A DNA stretch of 13,154 bases, taken from Candidatus Helarchaeota archaeon. GTDB taxonomy: Archaea > Asgardarchaeota > Lokiarchaeia > Helarchaeales > JABXJV01. Positions 5,677 through 12,440 of the stretch are shown in pieces. The translations under genes were made by a program, and so were the position numbers. A model generated the notes under the pieces. The model was not told where the DNA came from and did not search any database. It saw nothing but the letters and a program-made list of their open reading frames with translations. The DNA is taken from the NCBI GenBank assembly GCA_013375355.1, contig JABXJV010000503.1, forward strand, positions 1 through 13,154, given 5' to 3'. Position 1 is the first letter of the stretch; every line of letters starts with the position of its first letter.

Positions 5677-6756
5677 TATCGTTAATTTTTGACCTGATTT
5701 ATATTTTTTAAATATTATTTCTGCTTTCTCCTTAAGAATTTTCTTTGTTTCTTTGGATTTCAATATTTCCTCTTTTTCACGCAACTTACCAAGTTTTCTT
5801 TTAATAATTTGAAGTTCTCTATCAATTTCTTGTTCGCCCTTTTTTAACAGATTTAATTCTTGAACTACATCCATCATATTTTGATGTGCCTCTTGTTCCT
5901 GAATTTGAAGCTTGTTACTCTTTTCAAAATTGTTAATCATTTCTGTGTGATATTGTTCTGACTCTTTTACTAGCTCTAAAATTTGGTTATGTATAAAATT
6001 TGATTCTTCTACGAAATCCAACATTAGCTGGTGATACTGATTTGCGTCAGTCCTTAATTTATCAAGTTGTCCAGAATAATTATCTAATATTTTTTGGACA
6101 TCTTTAAATTTCCTAACCTCTTTAATTTGCTCAAATTGGCGAAACATGGCTTCAATTTGGTCCATTAATTCGCACTCTTTTTCCCAATCCATCGAAACAG
6201 TCTGTAATTCCCAATCTAATGATTCAATGATTTGAGATAATTCTTTTGCTTTGAATAATTTTTCATGTAAGTCCTTTTTCTGATTTATCATATTTCTAAA
6301 TTGTTCTCTAATTTGTTTAACTTCGTTCCATTTTTCATCTCTTTTACTTTTATATTCTTTGATTCTTTCATTTGCTTCGCTTCTTTGCTTCTTAAATTCA
6401 TTTACTTTTTCATTTATCTTATCACGCTTATTTTTGGAAATATTTGCGACCGATCTAATATCCGCTATTTCTGTTTTCAAATCTTCTCTTATATCTTTAC
6501 ATTCGCGAACTGTGTCTCTATATTGCTTTTGCATATCATTATTAACTCGACGAGCAATTTTCCATTTGTTTAATTGTTCAAATAAACTCTCTAATTCTTC
6601 ATTCACTGGTTCATCGGAAGGAGCTTTTTCTTGAATCTTAGATTTTGGTTTTGAGGGTTTTAGCGGAATCTCTCGCTCTTTTGGAATCTTTTCTGGTCTA
6701 GTTTCCAAATCTTTCAGATTTTCAAGACTCATTCGTTTCTTTTTTTTCTTAGGCAC
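5632..6756 (-). CDS. Archaeal coiled-coil protein, COG1340-like
   Basis: 374 residues, very rich in K, E, Q and R. A disordered Lys/Pro start (1-50) is followed by near-continuous coiled coil (about 52-345) with a short break near SLDWELQTVSMDWEKE (about 183-198), the feature typical of the archaeal COG1340 coiled-coil family, and a C-terminal motif KYKSGQKLTIDEFRILM also typical of it. No enzymatic motif is present. The function of the family is unknown; it is often wrongly called phosphoserine phosphatase in databases. GTG at 6756 starts two bases after the PHP stop, with AGGT upstream; ATG at 6732 is an alternative. Being between PHP and elp3 with almost no gaps, it must be co-transcribed with them. 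Confidence 0.85.
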   Translation of the reverse strand: MPKKKKKRMSLENLKDLETRPEKIPKEREIPLKPSKPKSKIQEKAPSDEPVNEELESLFEQLNKWKIARRVNNDMQKQYRDTVRECKDIREDLKTEIADIRSVANISKNKRDKINEKVNEFKKQRSEANERIKEYKSKRDEKWNEVKQIREQFRNMINQKKDLHEKLFKAKELSQIIESLDWELQTVSMDWEKECELMDQIEAMFRQFEQIKEVRKFKDVQKILDNYSGQLDKLRTDANQYHQLMLDFVEESNFIHNQILELVKESEQYHTEMINNFEKSNKLQIQEQEAHQNMMDVVQELNLLKKGEQEIDRELQIIKRKLGKLREKEEILKSKETKKILKEKAEIIFKKYKSGQKLTIDEFRILMRTDKLKE

Positions 6757-6758
6757 TT

Positions 6759-7424
6759 TTAAAGACCTGATTTAAAATTTTTTAAAAGCACTAGTCGTTC
6801 TTCTAAGTTTATATCAAAATTATCTAAAAATTCAATGGCATAATTAAATAATCCGAGGGTCTTTATTGAATGTGAATCCGAACCAATTGATAGTCCAATT
6901 TTTGACTCTGCGATTAGTTTAAATAAATCCTGTGATGCCTCATAATTCTGTGTGTAGTTTGCATTTAATTCGATAAATATTTTATTATCTTCTAAAAGTT
7001 TTATGATCTTACGAAAGATTGGATCCGGATATCTCAACTCTGTATGAGCTAAACCCACAAGAGGGCCTTTAATTTTTTTAGAAAATTCACAAATAGCTTT
7101 AATTTTTGGTAATCCCATTATATTTTCAAAAATTAGATAATCAAATTTATTTAATACTACAATATCTAATTGGTCTGGCGGAAAAATATCAATTTCTAAC
7201 CCTGCTAAAGTTTTTATTCCTAATTTTTGACTAATCTCTCGAATATCTAACAAATAATCTTGTAATGCTTCCGACTCCAGTGGTATGGTTGCTTTTATAC
7301 TAGATAAATGGTCATTAATTCCAATAATTTCTAATCCCTTATCCTTAGCAGCCTTCATAATCTCCTCTAGGCTATTGTCCCCGTCTGACCATTCACTATG
7401 TATATGAAAATCAAAAAGCACCAT
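6759..7424 (-). CDS. PHP-domain metal-dependent phosphoesterase
   Basis: 221 residues forming one PHP domain. Metal-binding residues are all visible: DFHIHSEWSDG (H7, H9, D14), NDH (D38, H39), AGLEID (E77), GLAH (H127), IELN (E152) and GSDSH (D183, H185). PHP proteins use two or three metal ions to hydrolyse phosphoesters. Substrates vary (histidinol phosphate, oligonucleotides, DNA ends in polymerases), and nothing here fixes the substrate. It lacks an obvious extra domain. ATG at 7424 follows AAGG with a short spacer, and a TATA-like AT stretch lies around 7456-7466 on the minus strand, so this looks like the first gene of the PHP/coiled-coil/elp3 operon. A link to RNA metabolism through elp3 is only suggestion. 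Confidence 0.92.
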   Translation of the reverse strand: MVLFDFHIHSEWSDGDNSLEEIMKAAKDKGLEIIGINDHLSSIKATIPLESEALQDYLLDIREISQKLGIKTLAGLEIDIFPPDQLDIVVLNKFDYLIFENIMGLPKIKAICEFSKKIKGPLVGLAHTELRYPDPIFRKIIKLLEDNKIFIELNANYTQNYEASQDLFKLIAESKIGLSIGSDSHSIKTLGLFNYAIEFLDNFDINLEERLVLLKNFKSGL

Positions 7425-7808
7425 TTTCCTTAGACCGATTCGACAAAGTATAGATAATTTTTAAATTTTTTTCAACTAAAACCTCTAATTAAAAATGGAA
7501 GAAATTCTATATTATTGTTTTAGTGTTAAATCTTTAGGACAAGTAGGGGTGTCCATATATTTTTTAGTATTATATTTTTCATTAATACTTTCAGTGTTCT
7601 CTCTCTATTGATAATCAGTTTAATCAGAATACTCATTTGGGGAATATTTTTTAAGTTTAAATACTAAAAATATTATGAGGCGGTCTCGATAGTTTTATCA
7701 AATCCATTTGTTAACCAAAGAAAAATAAAACTGGTTCTATATCCCCTATCTGAATCATACGATTTCCAAAGTTCTCAGTTCCTTTCTGATCCCGAAATTC
7801 TACCTAAG
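7425..7808. other. Gap without a confident ATG-started gene
   Basis: The left part (7425-7470) holds the likely promoter and leader of the minus-strand PHP operon. The middle (7470-7650) is AT-rich with a weak hairpin GGACA/TGTCC (7537-7541 with 7550-7554) followed by ATATATTTTTT, and a 38-codon frame (7495-7611) that I do not trust. On the right, TTTAAATA (7656-7663) is a TATA-like box on the plus strand, and from 7668 the frame of the PLD gene is open up to its first ATG. Confidence 0.5.
7668..7808 (+). other. In-frame 5' extension of the PLD-like gene without a normal start codon
   Basis: After TAA at 7665-7667 the frame of the PLD gene is open for 47 codons before its first ATG (7809). 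The translation includes SNPFVNQRKIKLVLYPLSES and FLSDPEILPK, which reads like protein and runs smoothly into the PLD domain start. It contains no ATG, GTG or TTG. GAGGCGGT (7677-7684) resembles a ribosome site four bases before ATA (7689). ATG at 7675 is in another frame and stops after five codons; one extra base between 7678 and 7688 would join it to the gene. So there is either a non-standard start or a single-base error or mutation. Confidence 0.55.
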
Positions 7809-8648
7809 ATGCTGGAAATGATTAATTCAGCTGCAGAAGAACTTCTTTTAATATCTCCATGGATTTACAAAGATATTATTCTGGATTCATTAACCATAGC
7901 TCGGAATAGGGGAGTTCTGGTTAAAATAATTGTCCGTAAGTTTAAGTTTGATCAAGATAATATTAATCATTTAATTTCAATTCAAAAGCTGGATATGAAT
8001 GGGATCCAAATTACATTTACCGACAATATACATGCAAAAATTTTAATAAAAGATGGGAAGGAACTCCTTCTTTCTTCCAAAAATATGATCGATTCCAATG
8101 CAATTGATATGGGAATTTGGAACAAGGTTCAAAGCGAGGCTAAAAGGGCGAGGAATGAATTTTACCTATTATATAATCAGAGATTTTATGATTCAAATTA
8201 TATTGATTTTTCTAGTTTAAATCTAAACCTTGATATTTTCAATATTGATTTCATAATGGAGATTTATGGGCGGAAGTTTGGAGAGCTGTTTGGAGGTTTT
8301 GAAATTGCAGAACATGATGGAGATAAAATTTTTGTTTCCAGTAGGAATGTCATTTTTTGTATTCATCCTGTGGTCATTAAGATATTGGAAGATCTAGGGA
8401 TAAAATATGAGGTGTTTTCAATAGATCAGCTATGGAGGGTAAAAGTTGATGGTCAATGGTATCTAATTTGTGAATATTTTGGAGCTTTAGATGAAAAAAT
8501 CTCCAATAAAGCTAGAATTCTACTAGATAATAACGAAAAAACGTTTCTTCTATGGTCAACTGATAATAATGAGCAATATATTGCCATTACTGATGGAAGA
8601 TTAGCCTTATTAATAAGAAATGAGAAAAAATTCACTGTATTAAAATAA
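7809..8648 (+). CDS. Single-HKD phospholipase-D-like protein
   Basis: 279 residues from the first ATG, probably longer (see the upstream extension). EELLLISPWIYKDII (10-24) is the usual first strand and loop of a PLD domain. The HKD signature is HAKILIKD (H75, K77, D82), then SSKN (89-92), then DMGIW. Only one HKD is present, so activity would need a dimer, as in Nuc-type nucleases. The C-terminal 150 residues (about 130-279) match nothing I know and look alpha/beta, with WRVKVDGQWYLICEYFGAL and ending IRNEKKFTVLK. Relatives act as nucleases, lipases or as inactive sensors; I cannot tell which. A stand-alone gene facing away from the PHP operon; a ten-T run follows it. Confidence 0.75.
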   Translation: MLEMINSAAEELLLISPWIYKDIILDSLTIARNRGVLVKIIVRKFKFDQDNINHLISIQKLDMNGIQITFTDNIHAKILIKDGKELLLSSKNMIDSNAIDMGIWNKVQSEAKRARNEFYLLYNQRFYDSNYIDFSSLNLNLDIFNIDFIMEIYGRKFGELFGGFEIAEHDGDKIFVSSRNVIFCIHPVVIKILEDLGIKYEVFSIDQLWRVKVDGQWYLICEYFGALDEKISNKARILLDNNEKTFLLWSTDNNEQYIAITDGRLALLIRNEKKFTVLK

Positions 8649-8700
8649 CAAATTTTTTTTTTATTATAATGATTTGTTTACATAAGATAATTACAAAAAT
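8649..8700 (+). terminator. Ten-T terminator after the PLD-like gene
   Basis: A run of ten T (8653-8662) begins five bases after the stop codon. It stands between convergent genes. No clear hairpin is visible. Confidence 0.5.
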
Positions 8701-9198
8701 TTACATTACAGAATCACTAATAAGGGGGGTTTTTTCCACTTTGTTTTTATTATATATTTCTAACATTATATTGTAGAATTTTTCTTCTCTATGTTTCCAG
8801 TGGGATTTTTCCTCATTCTTATTTTGGTTTACAGTTAATTTCCATTTTTTTATCTCCAGATTACCCTCTTTATCAACTATAAAATTTCCAACTTCCCGTT
8901 TTAATATTTCTATTATTATTTGACCCTTCTTTTTTTCAATTATATTAGTTACATCGTGCCATCTTATCCAATAACTTTTTCCAACATCATAAAAGCTAGT
9001 CCCAAACGCACCATGTTTTCTCCAAGCAAATCCATTGTCACTGACTATTAAAAATCCATAATTATTATCGATTTTGCATTTTGAGGTAATGATCGGTTCT
9101 TCTATTGGGTAATCAGACATCAATTTGGCAAATACTGAAACTCTATCAGAAGAAATTTCCCAACCTTCTATCATAAGTCTCCTCTTTTTAACTTGCAT
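8701..9198 (-). CDS. Hypothetical soluble protein, possibly PH-like
   Basis: Not recognised. 165 residues. The core reads as successive beta strands (GFLIVSDNGFAWRKHG at 48-63, SYWIRWHDVTNI at 75-86, KKGQIIIEILKR at 90-101) followed by a basic, polar helix (about 127-152). This order, with an aromatic WHD motif, recalls small PH/GRAM-like domains, but that is a guess. Start: ATG 9198 has no ribosome site and could be leaderless; ATG 9174 (MIEGWEISS) is preceded by GAGGAG (9184-9179) four bases upstream and is a good alternative. Convergent with the PLD gene and divergent from pyrD, with 81 bases between the two starts for both promoters. Confidence 0.6.
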   Translation of the reverse strand: MQVKKRRLMIEGWEISSDRVSVFAKLMSDYPIEEPIITSKCKIDNNYGFLIVSDNGFAWRKHGAFGTSFYDVGKSYWIRWHDVTNIIEKKKGQIIIEILKREVGNFIVDKEGNLEIKKWKLTVNQNKNEEKSHWKHREEKFYNIMLEIYNKNKVEKTPLISDSVM

Positions 9199-9238
9199 TT
9201 TAGGTAATATATTTTTTTTATAATAAACACTGATAAAA

Positions 9239-9249
9239 TTAATATTTAA
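9239..9249 (+). promoter_or_regulatory. TATA-like box before pyrD
   Basis: TTAATATTTAA lies about 30-35 bases before ATG 9280 in the 81-base divergent gap. Weak call in AT-rich sequence. Confidence 0.25.
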
Positions 9250-9279
9250 CAGTTCATCAAAATATTAAAAAACAATTAG

Positions 9280-10170
9280 ATGATTAAAATTCAATCTCAA
9301 AAAAAAGATGATATTCAAGAATTTAAGTCGATAGATACTTCAATAGACTTATTTGATTTGAAATTAAAGAATCCACTGATATTAGCTTCTGGGATTTTAG
9401 GTGTTTCTCTTGAATCATTAATGCAAATTCTTAAAGACGGTGCTGGTGCTGTAGTTTCCAAATCGATTGGCTTTAAACCAAAAGAAGGTTATGTAAATCC
9501 TATTGTTATAGAACCCATGGAAAATGTATTTCTAAATGCAGTCGGACTTCCAAATCCCGGCTATAAGAAATTTATTGAAAAAATTCAAGAATATAATATT
9601 GACTTTAGTAAAACTCCATTAATAATCAGTGTTTGGGGAGGAAATGAAGAAGAATTTAATACCATTGTTGGTAATCTTCAAGATATTAATGTGAAAATAT
9701 TTGAATTAAATATCTCTTGTCCTCATTCTGATCCAAAATCCCGTAAATTAATAATCGGTCAAATGCCAGATAAAACAGAGATTATCTTAAAGGAATTGAA
9801 GAAAATTAAGAAGAAAGATTCGAAATTTATTATTAAATTATCTCCTAATGTCACAGACATTACTGAATTTGTAAAAATAGCCGTATCTAATGGAATCGAT
9901 GGAATTACTGCTATAAATACAGTTCAAGCTCTTGAAGTTGATCCCTATTTAGAAATGCCTGTCCTTGCTAATTATTTTGGGGGCCAATCTGGACCTTCGA
10001 TTAGGTGTATTGCTCAAAAAAAATTAGCTGATATTATTCTATATTTACGAAAAATTAACAAAGCTAATATCCCCGTTATAGGTGTGGGCGGAATTAGAAA
10101 TGCAGAAGATGTAATGAGATTCCTACTATTAGGCGTACAATGTGTGCAAATTGGTTCGGCAATGGCATAA
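9280..10170 (+). CDS. pyrD: Dihydroorotate dehydrogenase catalytic subunit (type 1B), cut short by an in-frame TAA
   Basis: 296 codons before TAA at 10168-10170. FMN-barrel motifs: NPLILASGILG (31-41), VSKS (59-62), NAVGLPNPG (86-94), the catalytic loop ELNISCPH (142-149, active-site Cys147), IKLSPN (185-190), INT (212-214), GGQSGPS (234-240), GVGGI (268-272) and the phosphate-binding end GVQCVQIGSA (285-294). It oxidises dihydroorotate to orotate; with PyrK encoded just downstream it should pass electrons to NAD. The loop has CPHSDPKSRKLIIGQ rather than the common CPN, somewhat closer to dihydropyrimidine dehydrogenases, so substrate specificity is not certain. The stop falls right after IGSAMA, where the family continues with a final helix region of 40-odd residues. 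That missing part is encoded in the same frame downstream. Confidence 0.88.
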   Translation: MIKIQSQKKDDIQEFKSIDTSIDLFDLKLKNPLILASGILGVSLESLMQILKDGAGAVVSKSIGFKPKEGYVNPIVIEPMENVFLNAVGLPNPGYKKFIEKIQEYNIDFSKTPLIISVWGGNEEEFNTIVGNLQDINVKIFELNISCPHSDPKSRKLIIGQMPDKTEIILKELKKIKKKDSKFIIKLSPNVTDITEFVKIAVSNGIDGITAINTVQALEVDPYLEMPVLANYFGGQSGPSIRCIAQKKLADIILYLRKINKANIPVIGVGGIRNAEDVMRFLLLGVQCVQIGSAMA

Positions 10171-10302
10171 TATAAAAATCCAGCAGAATGCTTTTCTAGT
10201 ATCACCTATGAATTAAAAAAGATAATGCATAAACAAGGCTATAAAAAGATTTCAGAATTTAGAGGTAAAGTTATAAAAATTATTGAAAAACGCTATAAAT
10301 AA
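10171..10302 (+). pseudogene. In-frame C-terminal continuation of pyrD after the TAA
   Basis: The frame stays open for 43 codons after TAA and ends at TAA 10300-10302. It reads YKNPAECFSSI, then TYELKKIMHKQGYKKISEFRG, and resembles the normal last helices of dihydroorotate dehydrogenases. Joined, the protein would be about 340 residues. Its end is 18 bases before the PyrK ATG, the spacing expected in an intact operon. A single base change (for example TAT to TAA) explains it. TAA is the commonest stop here, so wholesale recoding is unlikely. Internal ATG 10223-10227 region lacks a ribosome site. Confidence 0.7.
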
Positions 10303-10320
10303 ATATAAAAGGCTTCATTT

Positions 10321-11145
10321 ATGAATTTATCGAAAATTAAAATCCCAAAACCAGTTATAATTAAGGAAATTGAAAAAAATTCGCCATATGTCAAAACCTT
10401 TACATTACAAAGCTATATAAAAGGTCATAAATTTGAAAATGTTGCTCCTGGTAAATTCTGTAATATTTGGATTCCAAATCTTGATATGAAACCCTTCAGT
10501 ATTTCTGATTTTGAAAATAATTTGATATCATTTACAGTTAAAAAAATCGGAAAAACTACAACTTATATGCATGAGAAATTAAAAAAGGGCGATAAAATAG
10601 GATTAATGGGTCCTTTAGGCAAAGGTTTTAATATTCAAGGGAAAAATATTTTACTTATTGGAGGGGGATTTGGATTAGCGCCTTTAAGATATTTGCTTAA
10701 TGAATTAATTAAGAAAAAATTAAATATAATTAGTTTATTGGGCTTTAAATCCGAACCTGATATATTTTTTCTTGAAATTTTTGAAAAAAAAAGCAATAAT
10801 CTTCATATCACAACCGAAGATGGCTGTATGGGTGAGCAGGGTAGGTGTACAGATCAATTAGATTATATTTTCGAGGAGAATAAAATCGATCAAATTTATT
10901 GTTGTGGGCCAGAACCCATGATGGTTAAGGTTCTTGCCTTTGCTATTGAGCATAATATTAACGCTCAGTTTTCTCTTGAAAGATATATCGGTTGTGGAAT
11001 AGGCCTTTGCGGAAAATGCGCGTTGAATGGAAAATTCAGAGTATGTATTGATGGTCCAGTTATTAACTCATTAAATCTAAAAGAATTGTCAGATTTTGGC
11101 GAATTTAAATTAACTAAAAATGGATCTAAAATAAAAATTGAATAA
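10321..11145 (+). CDS. pyrK: Dihydroorotate dehydrogenase electron-transfer subunit PyrK
   Basis: 274 residues, usual length. A ferredoxin-reductase-like FAD domain: APGKFCNIWIP (42-52), KPFSISD (57-63, normally RPFS), TYMHEKLKKGDKIGLMGPLGKGF (81-103). The NAD-binding domain has LLIGGGFGLAPL (111-122) and CGPEPMM (195-201). The 2Fe-2S site has C225-x4-C230-x2-C233-x8-C242 within the PyrK block ERYIGCGIGLCGKC, then VCIDGPV. PyrK takes electrons from the FMN of PyrD through the 2Fe-2S cluster and FAD to NAD. The gene follows the full pyrD frame by 18 bases and has no promoter of its own visible, so it is co-transcribed. It is intact, which argues that pyrD is still under use. Confidence 0.93.
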   Translation: MNLSKIKIPKPVIIKEIEKNSPYVKTFTLQSYIKGHKFENVAPGKFCNIWIPNLDMKPFSISDFENNLISFTVKKIGKTTTYMHEKLKKGDKIGLMGPLGKGFNIQGKNILLIGGGFGLAPLRYLLNELIKKKLNIISLLGFKSEPDIFFLEIFEKKSNNLHITTEDGCMGEQGRCTDQLDYIFEENKIDQIYCCGPEPMMVKVLAFAIEHNINAQFSLERYIGCGIGLCGKCALNGKFRVCIDGPVINSLNLKELSDFGEFKLTKNGSKIKIE

Positions 11146-11187
11146 TTAAGTTATAAAATTTTAATTTAGAAGCAGAGAATATATTAC

Positions 11188-11201
11188 TTTTTTTATTTTT
11201 C
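11188..11201 (+). terminator. T-rich terminator after pyrK
   Basis: CTTTTTTTATTTTT lies about 40 bases after the pyrK stop. No hairpin is evident. Confidence 0.4.
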
Positions 11202-11203
11202 AT

Positions 11204-11267
11204 ACTTCTCGGTCTCCCTCTATTTCCCTTTATAATATAGTAATTAATGTCATAGTAATAAGGTGTG
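11204..11267 (+). promoter_or_regulatory. radA promoter and ribosome site
   Basis: TTTATAATATA (11229-11239) is a good TATA box, predicting transcription from about 11259. AGGTGTG (11261-11267) is the ribosome site eight bases before ATG 11276. Upstream of TATA is an unusual pyrimidine tract (11204-11228, mostly C and T), where archaeal BRE elements are normally purine-rich. Confidence 0.5.
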
Positions 11268-11275
11268 TAATTATA

Positions 11276-12412
11276 ATGGCAACAACAAAGACAAAAAAAA
11301 ATTCTAAAACTAAAAAAGAAGAGCCTGAAATATCAGAAGAAATTGAAGAAATTGACACTTTAGATTCTGAAGTAGAGGAAACTACTGAAACAAATAATAA
11401 AACAACAAAAACTAAAAAATCTTCCAAAAAAAATTCCAAAGCAAGGGAAAAAGTAGAAGTTAGTTTGGTAAAAGAATTTAATATAGAGGATCTTAGTGGA
11501 GTGGGACCTGCTATTGCGGATAAGTTAAAAGAATCAGGTTATGGTTCAGTTGAAGCCCTTGCAGTGGCGTCGCCAAATGAAGTGAGTTCTTTGACCTCAA
11601 TCGGCGAATCAACTATGGGGAAAATAATCCAAGCAGCAAGAGATAAACTGAAAATAGGGTTTACAACGGCTGCGGAAGTTCTAGATAATAGGAAAGCTAT
11701 GGATCGATTTACAACTGGATCTGAACAGTTCGATACTATGATTGGTGGAGGAGTTGAAACAAAATCATTGATTGAGGTTTATGGGGAATTTAGGACTGGG
11801 AAAACACAAATAGCTCATCAGTTATGTGTGACAGTTCAATTACCTAAAGAAAAAGGCGGACTAGAAGCTAATGCGGTTTATATTGATGCCGAAGGAACCT
11901 TTAGACCAGAAAGATTATTAGAAATAGCAGAAAAATATCCCGAATTAGACCCAAAAACTATGTTGGATAACGTTATTTATGCAAGATCCTATAATTCCTC
12001 TCATCAACAATTAATTGTCGATAAATTACCAGCTATAATTAAAGAGAATAATATCAAGCTAGTAGTCGTCGATTCTATAATTAGCCATTTTCGCTCTGAA
12101 TATATTGGAAGAGGAACACTTGCTGATAGGCAACAAAAACTCAATAAATTCATTCATAAGCTCCTTCAGATCGGTGAGGCCTATAATCTTGCGGTATTTG
12201 CAACAAATCAAGTCATGGCTTCACCAGGAGTTTTCTTCGGAGATCCGACCCAGCCAGTTGGAGGTCATGTTTTAGCACATGCCTCGACCTATCGAATTTA
12301 CCTACGAAAGTCCAAAGGCGAAAAGCGAATTGCAAGAATGGTCGATTCCCCATGCTTACCGGAGAGAGAAGCGGTATTTATGATATACGAGCATGGCATT
12401 AAAGACCCATAA
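11276..12412 (+). CDS. radA: DNA repair and recombination protein RadA
   Basis: 378 residues, longer than typical RadA (about 320-350) because of a Lys/Glu/Thr-rich low-complexity start (1-60). A helix-hairpin-helix domain follows: IEDLSGVGPAIADKL (70-84) and LTSIGESTMGKI (106-117). The polymerisation motif FTTA is at 129-132. Walker A is GEFRTGKTQ (170-178; the family consensus is GEFGSGKTQ), Walker B LVVVDS (262-267), and SEYIGRGTLADRQQKL (274-289) is strongly conserved. The DNA-binding loop L2 is in NQVMASPGVFFGDPTQPVGGH (311-331). RadA forms filaments on single-stranded DNA and carries out strand exchange in homologous recombination. ATG 11276 is preceded by AGGTGTG. All catalytic elements are present. 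The orc1/cdc6 gene follows by 28 bases with a seven-T run between, so partial co-transcription is possible. Confidence 0.97.
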   Translation: MATTKTKKNSKTKKEEPEISEEIEEIDTLDSEVEETTETNNKTTKTKKSSKKNSKAREKVEVSLVKEFNIEDLSGVGPAIADKLKESGYGSVEALAVASPNEVSSLTSIGESTMGKIIQAARDKLKIGFTTAAEVLDNRKAMDRFTTGSEQFDTMIGGGVETKSLIEVYGEFRTGKTQIAHQLCVTVQLPKEKGGLEANAVYIDAEGTFRPERLLEIAEKYPELDPKTMLDNVIYARSYNSSHQQLIVDKLPAIIKENNIKLVVVDSIISHFRSEYIGRGTLADRQQKLNKFIHKLLQIGEAYNLAVFATNQVMASPGVFFGDPTQPVGGHVLAHASTYRIYLRKSKGEKRIARMVDSPCLPEREAVFMIYEHGIKDP

Positions 12413-12440
12413 ATAACTCCTTTTTTTACGCTGAAACTAA
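12413..12440 (+). terminator. Seven-T run between radA and orc1/cdc6
   Basis: TTTTTTT (12421-12427) lies in the 28-base gap, preceded by CTCC. It may end part of the radA transcripts. No TATA box fits between the genes, so readthrough into orc1/cdc6 is also plausible. Confidence 0.35.

Noticed and set aside
6301..6634. Two plus-strand hydrophobic frames of about 90 codons
   Set aside because: Antisense of Lys/Glu-rich coiled coil gives Phe/Leu/Ser-rich false membrane proteins.
7495..7611. 38-codon ATG frame with a hydrophobic C-terminal half (MEEILYYCFSVKS...)
   Set aside because: No ribosome site, and a hydrophobic composition expected from T-rich DNA by chance; overlaps a presumed regulatory gap.
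10168..10170. Recoding of the pyrD stop as pyrrolysine or selenocysteine
   Set aside because: The codon is TAA, whereas those use TAG and TGA; TAA ends most other genes here.
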